A stretch of DNA of 64,000 nucleotides from UBA6522 sp963664945 (GCA_963664945.1 OY761822.1:3472001-3536000), one strand, 5' to 3'. Shown: positions 49,613-57,742, counted from the first letter of the stretch. Notes: generated by a model not told the origin, from the sequence alone. Made by a program: numbers and translations.

Positions 49613-50629
49613 CTATTGAACTCCGAGGCTGCGAAAAACAGCACCCACCAGGCCGCTCGGGTGCCGTTCCAGAACAGAGTACAGGGTGAATTGATGAGTT
49701 CCAAGCACCACCGAGGCGGTCAACTGGAAGTAGTTGCTGGTGCCGTTCAGGCGTCCGCGGAAGTCCGGCTCCACCAGGGTTCCGAAGGTTTCCTCGATAT
49801 CCGCGAATCCGATCTCGCCGCGCTGCTCCGCCAGCGCGGCCGCCTGGGCCAGGTCGATGTCATCGGACAGCGAGGCGAGGACGGGGGGCGACGCGGTGTT
49901 GACGTTGACGGTGGTACCGGATGGCAAGACGGTGACGTATGGCCGCAGGGCGCGGTACCCCTCGGCGTCGATTCCGCTCATCGCCGACAATTCGCTGGTA
50001 CTGGTGATCGGCCAGTTCGGGGTGCGGTAGGGTGGGTTGGTAGCTGCGTAGGCGTCGTCCTCGGCGCCATTGGGAAAGTGGGTTTCGGCGTCCGCGTCGA
50101 GCCAGTCGACGACGACTCCGGCGACGGCCGGGTCCAGCCCGAGCGACGCCAGCAAACGCTCGAATTGCGCTTGGGAAAGGGGGTCCGCCTCACCTTGAGG
50201 CGTCACCAGATTGTTCAGGTTGAACCGGCCCTGAAGGTCTTCCAGCCGGCCCGTGATGGCGCCCCCGTCCACGGGCAGCGGCGGCAGTTCCAGGGCCCAG
50301 ATTTCCCCGAGGTGATCGCTTTGCGGGGAATCGACCATGTCCTGTCGAAGAATGTCCCCGGCCCAGGCCTCCGCGCCGTGCAGGTACGCGATACCCTGAT
50401 CCGCGGCCAGTCCCGCCGACGCCCGCCGCTGGTCCAGGCTGGCGCTCCACATCATGTTGACGGCGATCATGGTGCCCAGGGTCACGACCAGCATGGCCGT
50501 CAGGACCGCGACTCCCCGCTGCGGACCGGCAGCCCGTGTCAAGAGCCCCGCGTCGCACCGAGACCGGTCTGGACGCATCGACGGTCGAATGCAACGGGAC
50601 TCTTGACACGGGCTGCCTGGATGCCTCAT
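49613..50629 (-). CDS. gspK: Type II secretion minor pseudopilin GspK with a repeat-encoded N-terminal insertion
   Basis: Minor pseudopilin at the tip of the pseudopilus. The body is normal: QRGVAVLTAMLVVTLGTMIA, GAEAWAGDILRQD, LEDLQGRFNLNNLV, DADAETHFPNGAEDDAY, VTVLPSGTTVNVNTASPPVL. I take ATG 50629, which overlaps the gspJ stop (ATGA) as at other junctions here. It yields MRHP, then 30 residues encoded by a 90-bp palindromic repeat (50528-50617), then AGPQRGVAVL. Without the repeat the protein would begin MRHPAGPQRGVAVL, a normal prepilin leader. Other starts within the repeat (ATG reading MRPDRSRCD, or TTG at LTRAAG) are possible. Confidence 0.88.
   Translation of the reverse strand: MRHPGSPCQESRCIRPSMRPDRSRCDAGLLTRAAGPQRGVAVLTAMLVVTLGTMIAVNMMWSASLDQRRASAGLAADQGIAYLHGAEAWAGDILRQDMVDSPQSDHLGEIWALELPPLPVDGGAITGRLEDLQGRFNLNNLVTPQGEADPLSQAQFERLLASLGLDPAVAGVVVDWLDADAETHFPNGAEDDAYAATNPPYRTPNWPITSTSELSAMSGIDAEGYRALRPYVTVLPSGTTVNVNTASPPVLASLSDDIDLAQAAALAEQRGEIGFADIEETFGTLVEPDFRGRLNGTSNYFQLTASVVLGTHQFTLYSVLERHPSGLVGAVFRSLGVQ
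50528..50617. repeat. Palindromic repeat element, family A copy 1 (90 bp, inside gspK)
   Basis: GGCAGCCCGTGTCAAGAG (50528-50545) and its exact complement CTCTTGACACGGGCTGCC (50600-50617) bound a 54-base centre that contains CGTCGCACCGAGACCGG and CGACGGTCGAATGCAACG. Shared core with the element between tmk and holB. Length is a multiple of three and it contains no stop in the gspK frame. Confidence 0.9.
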
Positions 50630-51282
50630 CCGCCGACCTCCACCGTTCGCCAAAGGTGGCCGAAGTCCTCAAGATAGAGGTTGAACTCGACCAGCCGCGG
50701 CGCGGTCACGAGGGAATCCGGCGCAGGCAGATCCAGTGGCGGCCATTCCCGATGCCATTCTCCGCTTCGGTCCAGCAAGCGGATTTGTACGTCGTCCACA
50801 CCCGTGAGCAGTTCGGTTCGAACCGGAGGCGTGGTGAAGGTGCGGTCCACTGCCGGCCAATGAAAGCGAACCAGCGTGCTGTCATTGTCTTCCCAGTCGT
50901 ACGCCACTCTCAGGACGTGCCCCCGGGGGAGCCCGGCGGGATTGGCCCATCCGCCGCGGCTGAGCTCAACGGCGAACTGCTCGCCGGCGCCTGCCAGGAA
51001 ACTGGCTTTCCAGGTCTCGCCCGACTCGTCCCGGGCAACGCGGGGGTGAACCTGCGCCAGGTCCTGCGTGATGATGTGCATCGCGAACTGTATGTCGCGC
51101 CATCGTTCCGCGCGTTCCTCCGCAATGGCCTGTTGCTGGAGAACAGTGGATAGCCCCGCCAGCGCGATGACGCCGATCACCGCGACGATGGCCATCGCTA
51201 TCAACAACTCGACAAGGGTAAACCCGCGGGCGGATATCCGGTCCGGAGCCATCGCCGGGCGGCAATTCGCGGCGGCGTTCAT
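50626..51282 (-). CDS. gspJ: Type II secretion minor pseudopilin GspJ
   Basis: 218 residues. The prepilin peptidase site is ISARGFTLVELLIAMAIVAV (cut after the Gly, Glu at +5), followed by VIGVIALAGLSTVLQQQAIA and a GspJ globular domain (HIITQDLAQVHPRVARDESG, LTGVDDVQIRLLDRSGEW). It forms the tip complex with GspI and GspK. The start overlaps the gspI stop by four bases. Confidence 0.92.
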   Translation of the reverse strand: MNAAANCRPAMAPDRISARGFTLVELLIAMAIVAVIGVIALAGLSTVLQQQAIAEERAERWRDIQFAMHIITQDLAQVHPRVARDESGETWKASFLAGAGEQFAVELSRGGWANPAGLPRGHVLRVAYDWEDNDSTLVRFHWPAVDRTFTTPPVRTELLTGVDDVQIRLLDRSGEWHREWPPLDLPAPDSLVTAPRLVEFNLYLEDFGHLWRTVEVGG

Positions 51283-51716
51283 AGCCCCGTCGCAGGCGCG
51301 CCGGACAGCCAGCTCGGCGGCGGAATGCCCGGCGGGGGAGGGGGCTCGAGGAGACCGGATACGGTATGGAGCACCTGCTCGGGTTGATCCGAGAGCGCCA
51401 CGGAAACGTCGACCCGCCGAAGGTTCTCGACCGGAGTTTGCGAAATCCGCGTGCGCCAGACCCAGGTTCGTCCGGCATAGTCCACCTCATCCCGAGTCTG
51501 CCCGAGAGCCGGCCACCGCGGCGCCACGCTGAGTTCCGCGATACGGTTCGACGCGATCCAGCTCGCCAGCACCTTGTTCTCGATGATCGTGGCGCCGATC
51601 GCGTAGCGGTTGAGTTGCGCATGCACCGCCATCATGCCCAGCGCGACGATGGCCAGAGCGACCATGACCTCCAGCAAGGTAAAACCCGGCATCCCGTCAT
51701 GAGCCGTCGAATCCAC
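51279..51716 (-). CDS. gspI: Type II secretion minor pseudopilin GspI
   Basis: 145 residues. Prepilin site MPGFTLLEVMVALAIVALGM, then KVLASWIASNRIAELSVA and DYAGRTWVWRTRISQTPVEN typical of GspI. The tail is proline-rich (LLEPPPPPGIPPPSWL). It overlaps the end of gspH by 20 bases, which implies tight coupling. Confidence 0.92.
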   Translation of the reverse strand: MDSTAHDGMPGFTLLEVMVALAIVALGMMAVHAQLNRYAIGATIIENKVLASWIASNRIAELSVAPRWPALGQTRDEVDYAGRTWVWRTRISQTPVENLRRVDVSVALSDQPEQVLHTVSGLLEPPPPPGIPPPSWLSGAPATGL

Positions 51717-52236
51717 TCCGGGTCACCTCCAGCGAGCCGTCCAGCGTTCCCTCGAGTATGTAGCGGCCATCCAGCGGATCGCGAAACAGTTGTGTTTCAA
51801 AGGGCGTGATCTCGCCGCTTGCGAGCAGCACCACCTGGGGTTGCGGTTGCTCCCCGATTTCGGGTTCGTACTCCGAATCCAGCGCGACTTCGCGATCCTC
51901 CAGCAACAGCGTCAACTCCAGTGGTTCCGCGAGCCGGTGTTCTCTCAGCAACTCGTCCCCCACCGGGTCGAGCCAGCCCGGCGCCCGGTAATCGTAGACG
52001 AAGAACCGGTAGCCGTTGCGGGTGAACAGCACGCCATAGTCGCGGGTTTCCAGCACCGCCTCGTCCATCAATGTATCCAGAAGAGTCCTGAGCCTGAACG
52101 CTTCGCGCTCAAGCTCGCGATCAACTCCAACGACACCCAATGACAGCACCGCAACGCCCGCGAACAGCCCGATGATGGCCACCACCACCAGGAGTTCGAT
52201 CAGCGAAAAGCCGTCGGCGCCGCGCCTGGTCCTCAT
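51697..52236 (-). CDS. gspH: Type II secretion minor pseudopilin GspH
   Basis: 179 residues. Prepilin site GADGFSLIELLVVVAIIGLF, then LREAF-like arginine-rich helix (ELEREAFRLRTLLDTLMDEA) and a beta-rich domain (DYGVLFTRNGYRFFVYDYRA). ATG 52236 places the cleavage site after a short basic leader (MRTRRGADG); an upstream ATG is less typical. It lies 100 bases after gspG. Confidence 0.9.
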   Translation of the reverse strand: MRTRRGADGFSLIELLVVVAIIGLFAGVAVLSLGVVGVDRELEREAFRLRTLLDTLMDEAVLETRDYGVLFTRNGYRFFVYDYRAPGWLDPVGDELLREHRLAEPLELTLLLEDREVALDSEYEPEIGEQPQPQVVLLASGEITPFETQLFRDPLDGRYILEGTLDGSLEVTRSGFDGS

Positions 52237-52336
52237 GACGGCGCCATGTTCAGCGGCGGCTGTGGGCACACCTGCAACCAACGCCGCTCAGCCGTCGAGT
52301 GAAGAGCCCGGCGACGGCCGGCAGCGCGGCGGGGCG

Positions 52337-52837
52337 TCAATTGAGGTCCCAGTTGCCGATATCCGCGTCAATGTTCTCGCCGCCCTGTACGCCGTCGGCG
52401 CCGTACGTGAACAGATCGAATTCACTCCGCTGGCCGGGATAGGCGTACTGATACGGTTGGTTCCATGGATCCGACGGAAGACCGCGGAGGTAAGCCTTCC
52501 AGTTCGGAGCGGCCGCCTCGCCGGGGTTGCGGACCAGGGCTTCCAGCCCCTGGTCGGTGCTTGGGTACCTGAAGTTGTCGAGCCTGTAGAGATTGAGCGC
52601 CGTCTCGATGCTGCGAATGTCCGCCCTGGCCCGGTTTACCGCGGCACGATCGATATTGCCGATCAGGCTGGGCGCCACCAGCGCCGCGAGCAGCCCGATG
52701 ATGACCACGACCACCATGATTTCGATGAGCGTGAAGCCGCGCTGGTTGCGCGTGGCCGGCGTCCTGCCGCGCCGGCGTGTATCGCGCCCGGGCAGGTCGG
52801 CGCGTGAACCTGCCACCGTGATTGACGGGTGATGCAT
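52337..52837 (-). CDS. gspG: Type II secretion major pseudopilin GspG
   Basis: 166 residues; the main building block of the pseudopilus. The prepilin site RNQRGFTLIEIMVVVVIIGL is followed by AALVAPSLIGNIDRAAVNRA, NLYRLDNFRYPSTDQGLEAL and the C-terminal calcium-site region (YPGQRSEFDLFTYGADGVQG, DADIGNWD). The leader before the cleavage site is unusually long (about 33 residues from ATG 52837), longer than the 6-15 typical; a start closer to the site could exist but no ATG is available. First gene of the gspG-N operon; gspC, D, E and F are elsewhere. Confidence 0.92.
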   Translation of the reverse strand: MHHPSITVAGSRADLPGRDTRRRGRTPATRNQRGFTLIEIMVVVVIIGLLAALVAPSLIGNIDRAAVNRARADIRSIETALNLYRLDNFRYPSTDQGLEALVRNPGEAAAPNWKAYLRGLPSDPWNQPYQYAYPGQRSEFDLFTYGADGVQGGENIDADIGNWDLN

Positions 52838-52967
52838 GTCGATCTCTCGTCGTTCCTGCGAATACGGCGAAGATACCACAAACCGTCCGGGCTTCATCGC
52901 CGTTCACGGCCCCCGGCAAACCGGCTGCGCTGTTCGGAAACCGGCGGCCGGGTTGCCGGCCTCGGCG

Positions 52968-52973
52968 TATAAT
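52968..52973 (+). promoter_or_regulatory. -10 element of the fabG promoter
   Basis: A perfect TATAAT lies 33 bases before the fabG ATG in an otherwise GC-rich stretch. No good -35 hexamer lies 16-18 bases upstream, so an activator or UP-like contact may help. Confidence 0.55.
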
Positions 52974-53005
52974 CCCGCCGGCACCAACGACAGGAATACC
53001 GTTAC

Positions 53006-53776
53006 ATGGAACTGGCACAACTCGGGCGCTGGCCCGGCATCGAGGACCGCGTGGCACTGGTGACCGGAGCCTCTCGCGGAATAGGGCGGGCCACCGCGCA
53101 GGCGCTGGCGTTACAGGGCGCGGCGGTAGTGGGCACCGCGACCACGGAGGCGGGCGCCGCGGCGATTTCCGAGCGGTTGGGCACGGTCTCGCCCGAAGCT
53201 CGCGGACTTGTGCTGGACGTTGCCGACTCCGCGTCGGTACAGGCCCTCTTCCATACGCTTTCCGAATCGAAATCGCCTCCGACGATCCTGGTGAACAACG
53301 CCGGCATCGCGCGCGACAACCTGTTCGTGCGCATGAAGCCCGAAGAGTGGGATCGGGTGTTGGCGACCAACCTTTCGTCGCTCTATTGGGTGTGCAAGGC
53401 GGCCATTCGCGGCATGATGCGGGCGCGCTGGGGCCGCATCGTCAACGTGGCGTCCGTGGTGGGTCTGACCGGCAATCCCGGGCAGGTCAACTATGCCGCG
53501 GCCAAGTCCGGAATGATCGGTTTCGGCAAGTCTCTCGCCAGGGAGGTTGCGTCCCGGAACATTACGGTGAATACGATCGCGCCCGGCTTCGTGGAGACCG
53601 ACATGACCCGGGAAATGGGCGAGTCCCGGCAGGACGCGCTCATGGAACAGATCCCGTCGCGCCGCCTGGGCGCGCCCGAAGACGTCGCCGCGGCGGTGGT
53701 GTATCTGGCGTCCGACGCGGCGCGTTATATCACCGGCGAGACCCTGAACGTCAACGGCGGGCTCTTCATGAGCTAG
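53006..53776 (+). CDS. fabG: 3-oxoacyl-ACP reductase
   Basis: 256 residues, short-chain dehydrogenase that reduces 3-oxoacyl-ACP with NADPH in fatty-acid elongation. Cofactor motif ALVTGASRGIGRATAQALAL, NNAG in ILVNNAGIARDNLFVRMKP, catalytic Ser-Tyr-Lys in ASVVGLTGNPGQVNYAAAKS, and IAPGFVETDMTREM. Its usual neighbour acpP lies further on but is now separated by a 2.1-kb insertion sequence. fabD and fabH are not upstream; instead it diverges from gspG. Confidence 0.93.
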   Translation: MELAQLGRWPGIEDRVALVTGASRGIGRATAQALALQGAAVVGTATTEAGAAAISERLGTVSPEARGLVLDVADSASVQALFHTLSESKSPPTILVNNAGIARDNLFVRMKPEEWDRVLATNLSSLYWVCKAAIRGMMRARWGRIVNVASVVGLTGNPGQVNYAAAKSGMIGFGKSLAREVASRNITVNTIAPGFVETDMTREMGESRQDALMEQIPSRRLGAPEDVAAAVVYLASDAARYITGETLNVNGGLFMS

Positions 53777-53818
53777 GAGTTTTCGCAGCGGGCTCGCTGC
53801 GCTGACGCGCAGGGAACT
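53774..53818 (+). repeat. Structured repeat, family B copy 1 (after fabG)
   Basis: Begins at the fabG stop: TAGGAGTTTTCGCAGCGGG, then CTCGCTGCGCTGACGCGC and AGGGAAC. It forms a GCAGC/GCTGC hairpin. The same arrangement recurs at 61092-61136 with GCGGC/GCCGC. A second shared block, AGTTCCATGCAAGCTTGC followed by GCCG, lies at 53902-53923. Confidence 0.75.
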
Positions 53819-53948
53819 TTGTCCGCGCACGCGACGCGGGAGAATCGCATTATGTTAAATGGCGCCAACGTAACCTATTGAAATAACAGGAGTCTGAATT
53901 TAGTTCCATGCAAGCTTGCGCCGGTTCACCGATGCGGGAGGGGCATGG

Positions 53949-53958
53949 CATTTTGTGG
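53949..53958 (+). repeat. Target-site duplication, left copy (10 bp) of the ISAs1-type element
   Basis: CATTTTGTGG, repeated exactly at 56087-56096 on the other side of the element. Confidence 0.9.
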
Positions 53959-56086
53959 CAGGCCTATCCAAAAGTCCCGGTCCGGTTGGTTCCGGTGAGG
54001 CTGAGCGATGGGTCCGACGGGGATGTGTGGCTGTAGCGGAGGGGTCGCCGGTCGGTCCAGGGCGGTGGGGAGGCGTTGAGCGGGTTTGCTCGGGGGTATG
54101 GGTTGGTGCCTGGGCGCTGAGTAGGCGCGGCGCGCACGGGGATGCCGCGGCGCGGCCGGGCGGTGCGCCGTCGGGGGTCCGCGGGGTGCCCGGTCAGGGC
54201 GGCGCGGGGGTCAGGATGGCGTCGAGCGCATCCTGCGGGCGTGCGGCGTAGTGGCGGTTTGCCTGGGGGATGTAGTCGAAGTGGCCGATCGCGCGCACGA
54301 TGGAGATCGCGGCGTTGCTGAGCGCCGCCAGGTTTTGCGGCAGATGCCCGGCCGCGGCGCGGCAGCGGTCCTCGTCGTAGCTGAAGTCGCGCACGTAGTG
54401 AACCCGGTTCTCCACTTCCCAGTGGCGGCGCACGATGTTCAACAGTTCGTCGGGTCCGGCCTCCTCGACGCCGAGCGAGGTGAGCCCGTAGGCGATCTCG
54501 CGGGTGCTTTCCCCGGTCTTGACCACGACGCGCTCGCGCTGCACGCGCAGCGCCTGACGGCGTGCGGGCAGATCGCACCGCCCGTCCCACTTGGCGGGCG
54601 TGAGGTCGAAGGCCGCGCAGCGGCGGGTCTCCAGCCGCCCATGGGCCTTGTGCAGCGCCTCGGCGCTCCAGCGCGCCTGGCTCCAGTCGATGTCCGCCAG
54701 GTCCTCGCGAATGCTCGGCTGGTTGCCCTTCACGGCGGTGATCGCGTAGTCGGCCTTGCACTCCTCCACCAAGCAGCGCGCCGTGTCGTGTTGGGCGTGG
54801 ATGGCGTCGAGCGTGACGACGCGCCCGGCGAGGTCCAGTTGCCGCGCCAGTTCGCGCACCGCCGGGATCTCGTTGCTTTTGGCGCCGATGCGCACCTGCC
54901 CGAGCACCAGGCCGCTGCCGTGCTCCACCGCGGCCACCATCATCTGGCGTTCGCCCTCGGTCCGCCTGGAGGCGCCGCGCACGTCCTTGCCGTCCATGGC
55001 CACCGGCGCAAGCCCGGCATGCTGGGCGCTCCAGGCGCGCAGCGCCCGATCCAGAGTGTCCGGCGGCAGCTTCGAGAGGATGTAATGGAAGGTCGAGGCA
55101 GCGGGCACTGTGTAGCACTGGCGCGTCGGGCTGAAGAACCCGCCCACCGCACGGCGCTGCGCCTCGTCGAGCCGGGCGGCGAACTCCCCGAACGCGCTCA
55201 CGCCGCGATACCCGGCCAGGCGCGCCGCGATCATGATCGTCAGGTAGCTCGCCAAGCTGTAGCGCTGCCCGCGCCGTTTGCGAAAATCCTCCATCTCCCC
55301 GAGAAAGTCGTGAAGACTGCGCAATTGCCCCGCCGGCATCGGCGCCTCGCGCACCTCCACGGGCTCGCGCCCATCGCGTAGCGCCTCGCGGGCGCCGGCT
55401 TCAAGCTCGTACACGTAAACCTCCTTGGGCTGGCCGTGCTCGCGCCACCGCGCCGGGCTGCCGTACACCCGCGAATAACCGCGCGTCAGGCCCAGCATCC
55501 GCCAGTTCGACGCCCGGTAGCAAACCCCCGAAAACCGCGACGGGTCCACGAACGTCTCCGCCAACAGCACCGGGAAACCGTGCATCGCGCGCATGTCCCC
55601 CGACAGCCGGCGCAGACTCAGACCCAGCACCCGAGAGGCCAGGTTGCGTACCTCCCCCTTGCCCACCAGCAACGCGAAACGGCTGTTGTTCGCGATCAGC
55701 TTCAGCCGCCGAAACTGCCGCTCCGGCGGCCAACCCAGCCACTCGTCCCGAACCCCGACCTTGAACGCGCCCGCCGTCCAGCCCAGCAGCGCAACCCGGC
55801 TCCCGCCGCATACCGCCACGTGACGCAGCGACTGACCGAACAATCCCTTGTACGGCAAATAGTGAAACTCCCTCATCAGCGCGTCCCAACGCCGCCGCTC
55901 CGCCACGCCGCGCACCGGGCGCACCCACACATCGCGCAACTTCAACCGGCCACGGGAAAACACCGAGATCACCATGACCCCCTTTATGCCACAACGACTT
56001 CTGAATAGCCAGACCTTGCACAGCCTGACCGCTTCCCTCACCGTTTACAGCCTCAGGCTATACGCCCCGACTTTTGGAGAGCCCTG
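53959..56086 (-). mobile_element. Complete ISAs1-type insertion sequence with a DruA-domain transposase, 2,128 bp
   Basis: The ends are inverted repeats: left CAGGCCTATCCAAAAGTC, right (complement) CAGGGCTCTCCAAAAGTC. Exact 10-bp target duplications flank it; 8-10 bp is the known ISAs1 range. One gene fills it, leaving about 235 bases of non-coding tail at the left end. It is longer than usual ISAs1 members (about 1.2-1.5 kb) because of the extra N-terminal domain of the transposase. It separates fabG from acpP. Confidence 0.92.
54194..56041 (-). CDS. ISAs1-family transposase fused to an N-terminal DruA-like (DUF4338) domain
   Basis: 615 residues. The first ~240 residues resemble DUF4338, the domain of DruA from the Druantia antiphage system: MREFHYLPYKGLFGQSLRHV, LLGWTAGAFKVGVRDEWLGW, RQFRRLKLIANNSRFALL, LASRVLGLSLRRLSGDM, VDPSRFSGVCYRASNWRMLG. 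The rest is an ISAs1 transposase: an N-terminal associated domain (LHDFLGEMEDFRKRRGQRYS) and the DDE core with Asp in VAMDGKDVRGASRR, Asp in VVTLDAIHAQHDTARCLVEE and Glu in WEVENRVHYVRDFSYDEDRC. GTG 56041 has GAGG 9 bases upstream; ATG 55975 is an alternative. The gene looks intact. Confidence 0.85.
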   Translation of the reverse strand: MREAVRLCKVWLFRSRCGIKGVMVISVFSRGRLKLRDVWVRPVRGVAERRRWDALMREFHYLPYKGLFGQSLRHVAVCGGSRVALLGWTAGAFKVGVRDEWLGWPPERQFRRLKLIANNSRFALLVGKGEVRNLASRVLGLSLRRLSGDMRAMHGFPVLLAETFVDPSRFSGVCYRASNWRMLGLTRGYSRVYGSPARWREHGQPKEVYVYELEAGAREALRDGREPVEVREAPMPAGQLRSLHDFLGEMEDFRKRRGQRYSLASYLTIMIAARLAGYRGVSAFGEFAARLDEAQRRAVGGFFSPTRQCYTVPAASTFHYILSKLPPDTLDRALRAWSAQHAGLAPVAMDGKDVRGASRRTEGERQMMVAAVEHGSGLVLGQVRIGAKSNEIPAVRELARQLDLAGRVVTLDAIHAQHDTARCLVEECKADYAITAVKGNQPSIREDLADIDWSQARWSAEALHKAHGRLETRRCAAFDLTPAKWDGRCDLPARRQALRVQRERVVVKTGESTREIAYGLTSLGVEEAGPDELLNIVRRHWEVENRVHYVRDFSYDEDRCRAAAGHLPQNLAALSNAAISIVRAIGHFDYIPQANRHYAARPQDALDAILTPAPP

Positions 56087-56096
56087 CATTTTGTGG
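56087..56096 (+). repeat. Target-site duplication, right copy (10 bp) of the ISAs1-type element
   Basis: Exact copy of 53949-53958, directly next to the right end (CCTG) of the element. Confidence 0.9.
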
Positions 56097-56127
56097 TGAC
56101 ATTGTGGATTGCCCCTGTTGTTCTCAG

Positions 56128-56133
56128 TACAAT
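56128..56133 (+). promoter_or_regulatory. Probable -10 element of an acpP promoter
   Basis: TACAAT (5 of 6) lies 64 bases before the acpP start and inside the sequence that remains next to acpP after the IS insertion. The -35 is weak (TGGATT at 17 bases). acpP needs its own promoter because the IS breaks any readthrough from fabG. Confidence 0.5.
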
Positions 56134-56197
56134 ACGCGCCACGCAAGCGCGGCCATGGGCCTGTCGGCCGGTCATTTAGTCAAGGGGTACCCCACGC

Positions 56198-56440
56198 ATG
56201 AGTAGTGTCGAAGACCAAGTCAGGGCAATCATCGCCGAACAGCTCGGCGTCAAGGCGGACGAAATCAAGAACGATGCATCGTTTGTAGACGATCTGGGAG
56301 CTGATTCCCTGGATACTGTCGAGCTGGTCATGGCTCTGGAAGAGGAATTCGAGACCGAGATTCCCGATGAAGAGGCCGAGAAGATCACCACGGTCCAGCA
56401 CGCCATCGACTATGTCAACGCGCACAAGGGCGATTCGTAG
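56198..56440 (+). CDS. acpP: Acyl carrier protein
   Basis: 80 residues, acidic four-helix carrier. The phosphopantetheine serine is in DDLGADSLDTVELVMALEEE; other typical segments are VRAIIAEQLGVKADEIKNDA and IPDEEAEKITTVQHAIDYV. Carries acyl chains through the Fab enzymes and donates them to lipid synthesis. It is followed by fabF after 60 bases. Confidence 0.97.
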   Translation: MSSVEDQVRAIIAEQLGVKADEIKNDASFVDDLGADSLDTVELVMALEEEFETEIPDEEAEKITTVQHAIDYVNAHKGDS

Positions 56441-56500
56441 TCTGCCGCACGTCTTGCGCATCGAACGCGTTATCCCCCAGGTCCAGCCGGGGTCGCCCTG

Positions 56501-57742
56501 ATGACGAGGCGTCGCGTCGTCGTTACGGGGCTGGGCCTGATCGCTCCCACGGGCAACAATGTCGAACGGGGCTGGGCGAACGTCCGTGACGGCGTCAGCG
56601 GCATCGGACCGGTGGACTCATTCGATACCGCCGGATTCAGCACAACGTTCGCCGGCGTCATAAGGGACTTCAACGTAGCCGACTACATGTCGGTCAAGGA
56701 CAGCCGCCGGGCGGACCGGTTCATGCACTACGGCGTGGCCGCCTGTACCGAAGCCTTTGAAGATGCGGGTCTGGTAGTCGCCGAATCGGCGGCGCACCGA
56801 TTCGGCGTCATCATGGGTTCCGGTATCGGCGGCCTCGACACCATCGAAACGAACTACGAGAAATACAAACGGGGAGGGGCCCGCAGAATCTCGCCTTTCT
56901 TCGTTCCCGGAAGCATCGTCAACATGGTCTCCGGGCACGTGTCCATCAAGTACGGCCTCACGGGCCTGAATCTTGCCCTTGTGACGGCGTGCGCCACCTC
57001 CGCCCACTGCATCGGCCTGGCCGGACGCCTGATCAGCATCGGCGAGGCGGATGTCATACTCGCGGGCGGCGCGGAGTTCGCGACCACGCCGCTGGGTATC
57101 GGCGGATTTGCCGCGGCGCGGGCGCTTTCGACCCGCAACGACGACCCTGCCGGCGCCAGCCGCCCCTGGGACAGGGACCGGGACGGGTTCGTCCTCAGCG
57201 ACGGCGCCGGCTGCCTGGTGCTGGAGGACTACGAGCACGCCCGCAAGCGCGGCGCGAATATCCATGCCGAATTGATCGGCTCGGCCATGAACGGCGACGC
57301 CTTCCACATCACGGCCCCGACCGAGGACGGCTCCGGCGCGGACCACTGCATGCGCCTGGCTCTCCAGGACGCGCGGGTCAATCCCGAAGATGTCGACCAC
57401 GTCAATGCCCACGGGACATCGACGCCGCTGGGCGATGTGGCCGAAACGCTGGCGCTCAAGCGGACGTTCGGCGAGCACGCGAAGTCCCTGGTTATCAGTT
57501 CGACGAAGTCCACAACGGGCCATACGCTGGGCGCGGCGGGCGCGCTTGAAGCGCTGTTCGCGGTGATGGCCATCAAGGAGGGGGTCGTACCGCCGACCAT
57601 CAACCTCGAGAACCAGGACCCGGAATGCGACCTCTATTACACGCCCAATGAGGCCATTGAACGCGACGTGAAGATCGCGGTGTCCAACTCCTTCGGATTC
57701 GGCGGCACCAACGGCACCCTGGTGTTCAGGAAGCTCGACTGA
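56501..57742 (+). CDS. fabF: Beta-ketoacyl-ACP synthase II
   Basis: 413 residues, thiolase-fold condensing enzyme that elongates acyl-ACP with malonyl-ACP. Catalytic cysteine in LALVTACATSAHCIGLAGRL, histidines in VNAHGTSTPLGDVAETLALK and TGHTLGAAGALEALFAVMAI, lysine in SSTKST, and the C-terminal NSFGFGGTNGTLVF. RRVVVTGLGLIAPTGNN is the standard N terminus. A pabC gene, often between fabF and mltG, is missing. Confidence 0.96.
   Translation: MTRRRVVVTGLGLIAPTGNNVERGWANVRDGVSGIGPVDSFDTAGFSTTFAGVIRDFNVADYMSVKDSRRADRFMHYGVAACTEAFEDAGLVVAESAAHRFGVIMGSGIGGLDTIETNYEKYKRGGARRISPFFVPGSIVNMVSGHVSIKYGLTGLNLALVTACATSAHCIGLAGRLISIGEADVILAGGAEFATTPLGIGGFAAARALSTRNDDPAGASRPWDRDRDGFVLSDGAGCLVLEDYEHARKRGANIHAELIGSAMNGDAFHITAPTEDGSGADHCMRLALQDARVNPEDVDHVNAHGTSTPLGDVAETLALKRTFGEHAKSLVISSTKSTTGHTLGAAGALEALFAVMAIKEGVVPPTINLENQDPECDLYYTPNEAIERDVKIAVSNSFGFGGTNGTLVFRKLD

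Noticed and set aside
54251..55381. Open frame on + (376 codons) inside the ISAs1-type element
   Set aside because: Antisense to the transposase and without recognisable features.
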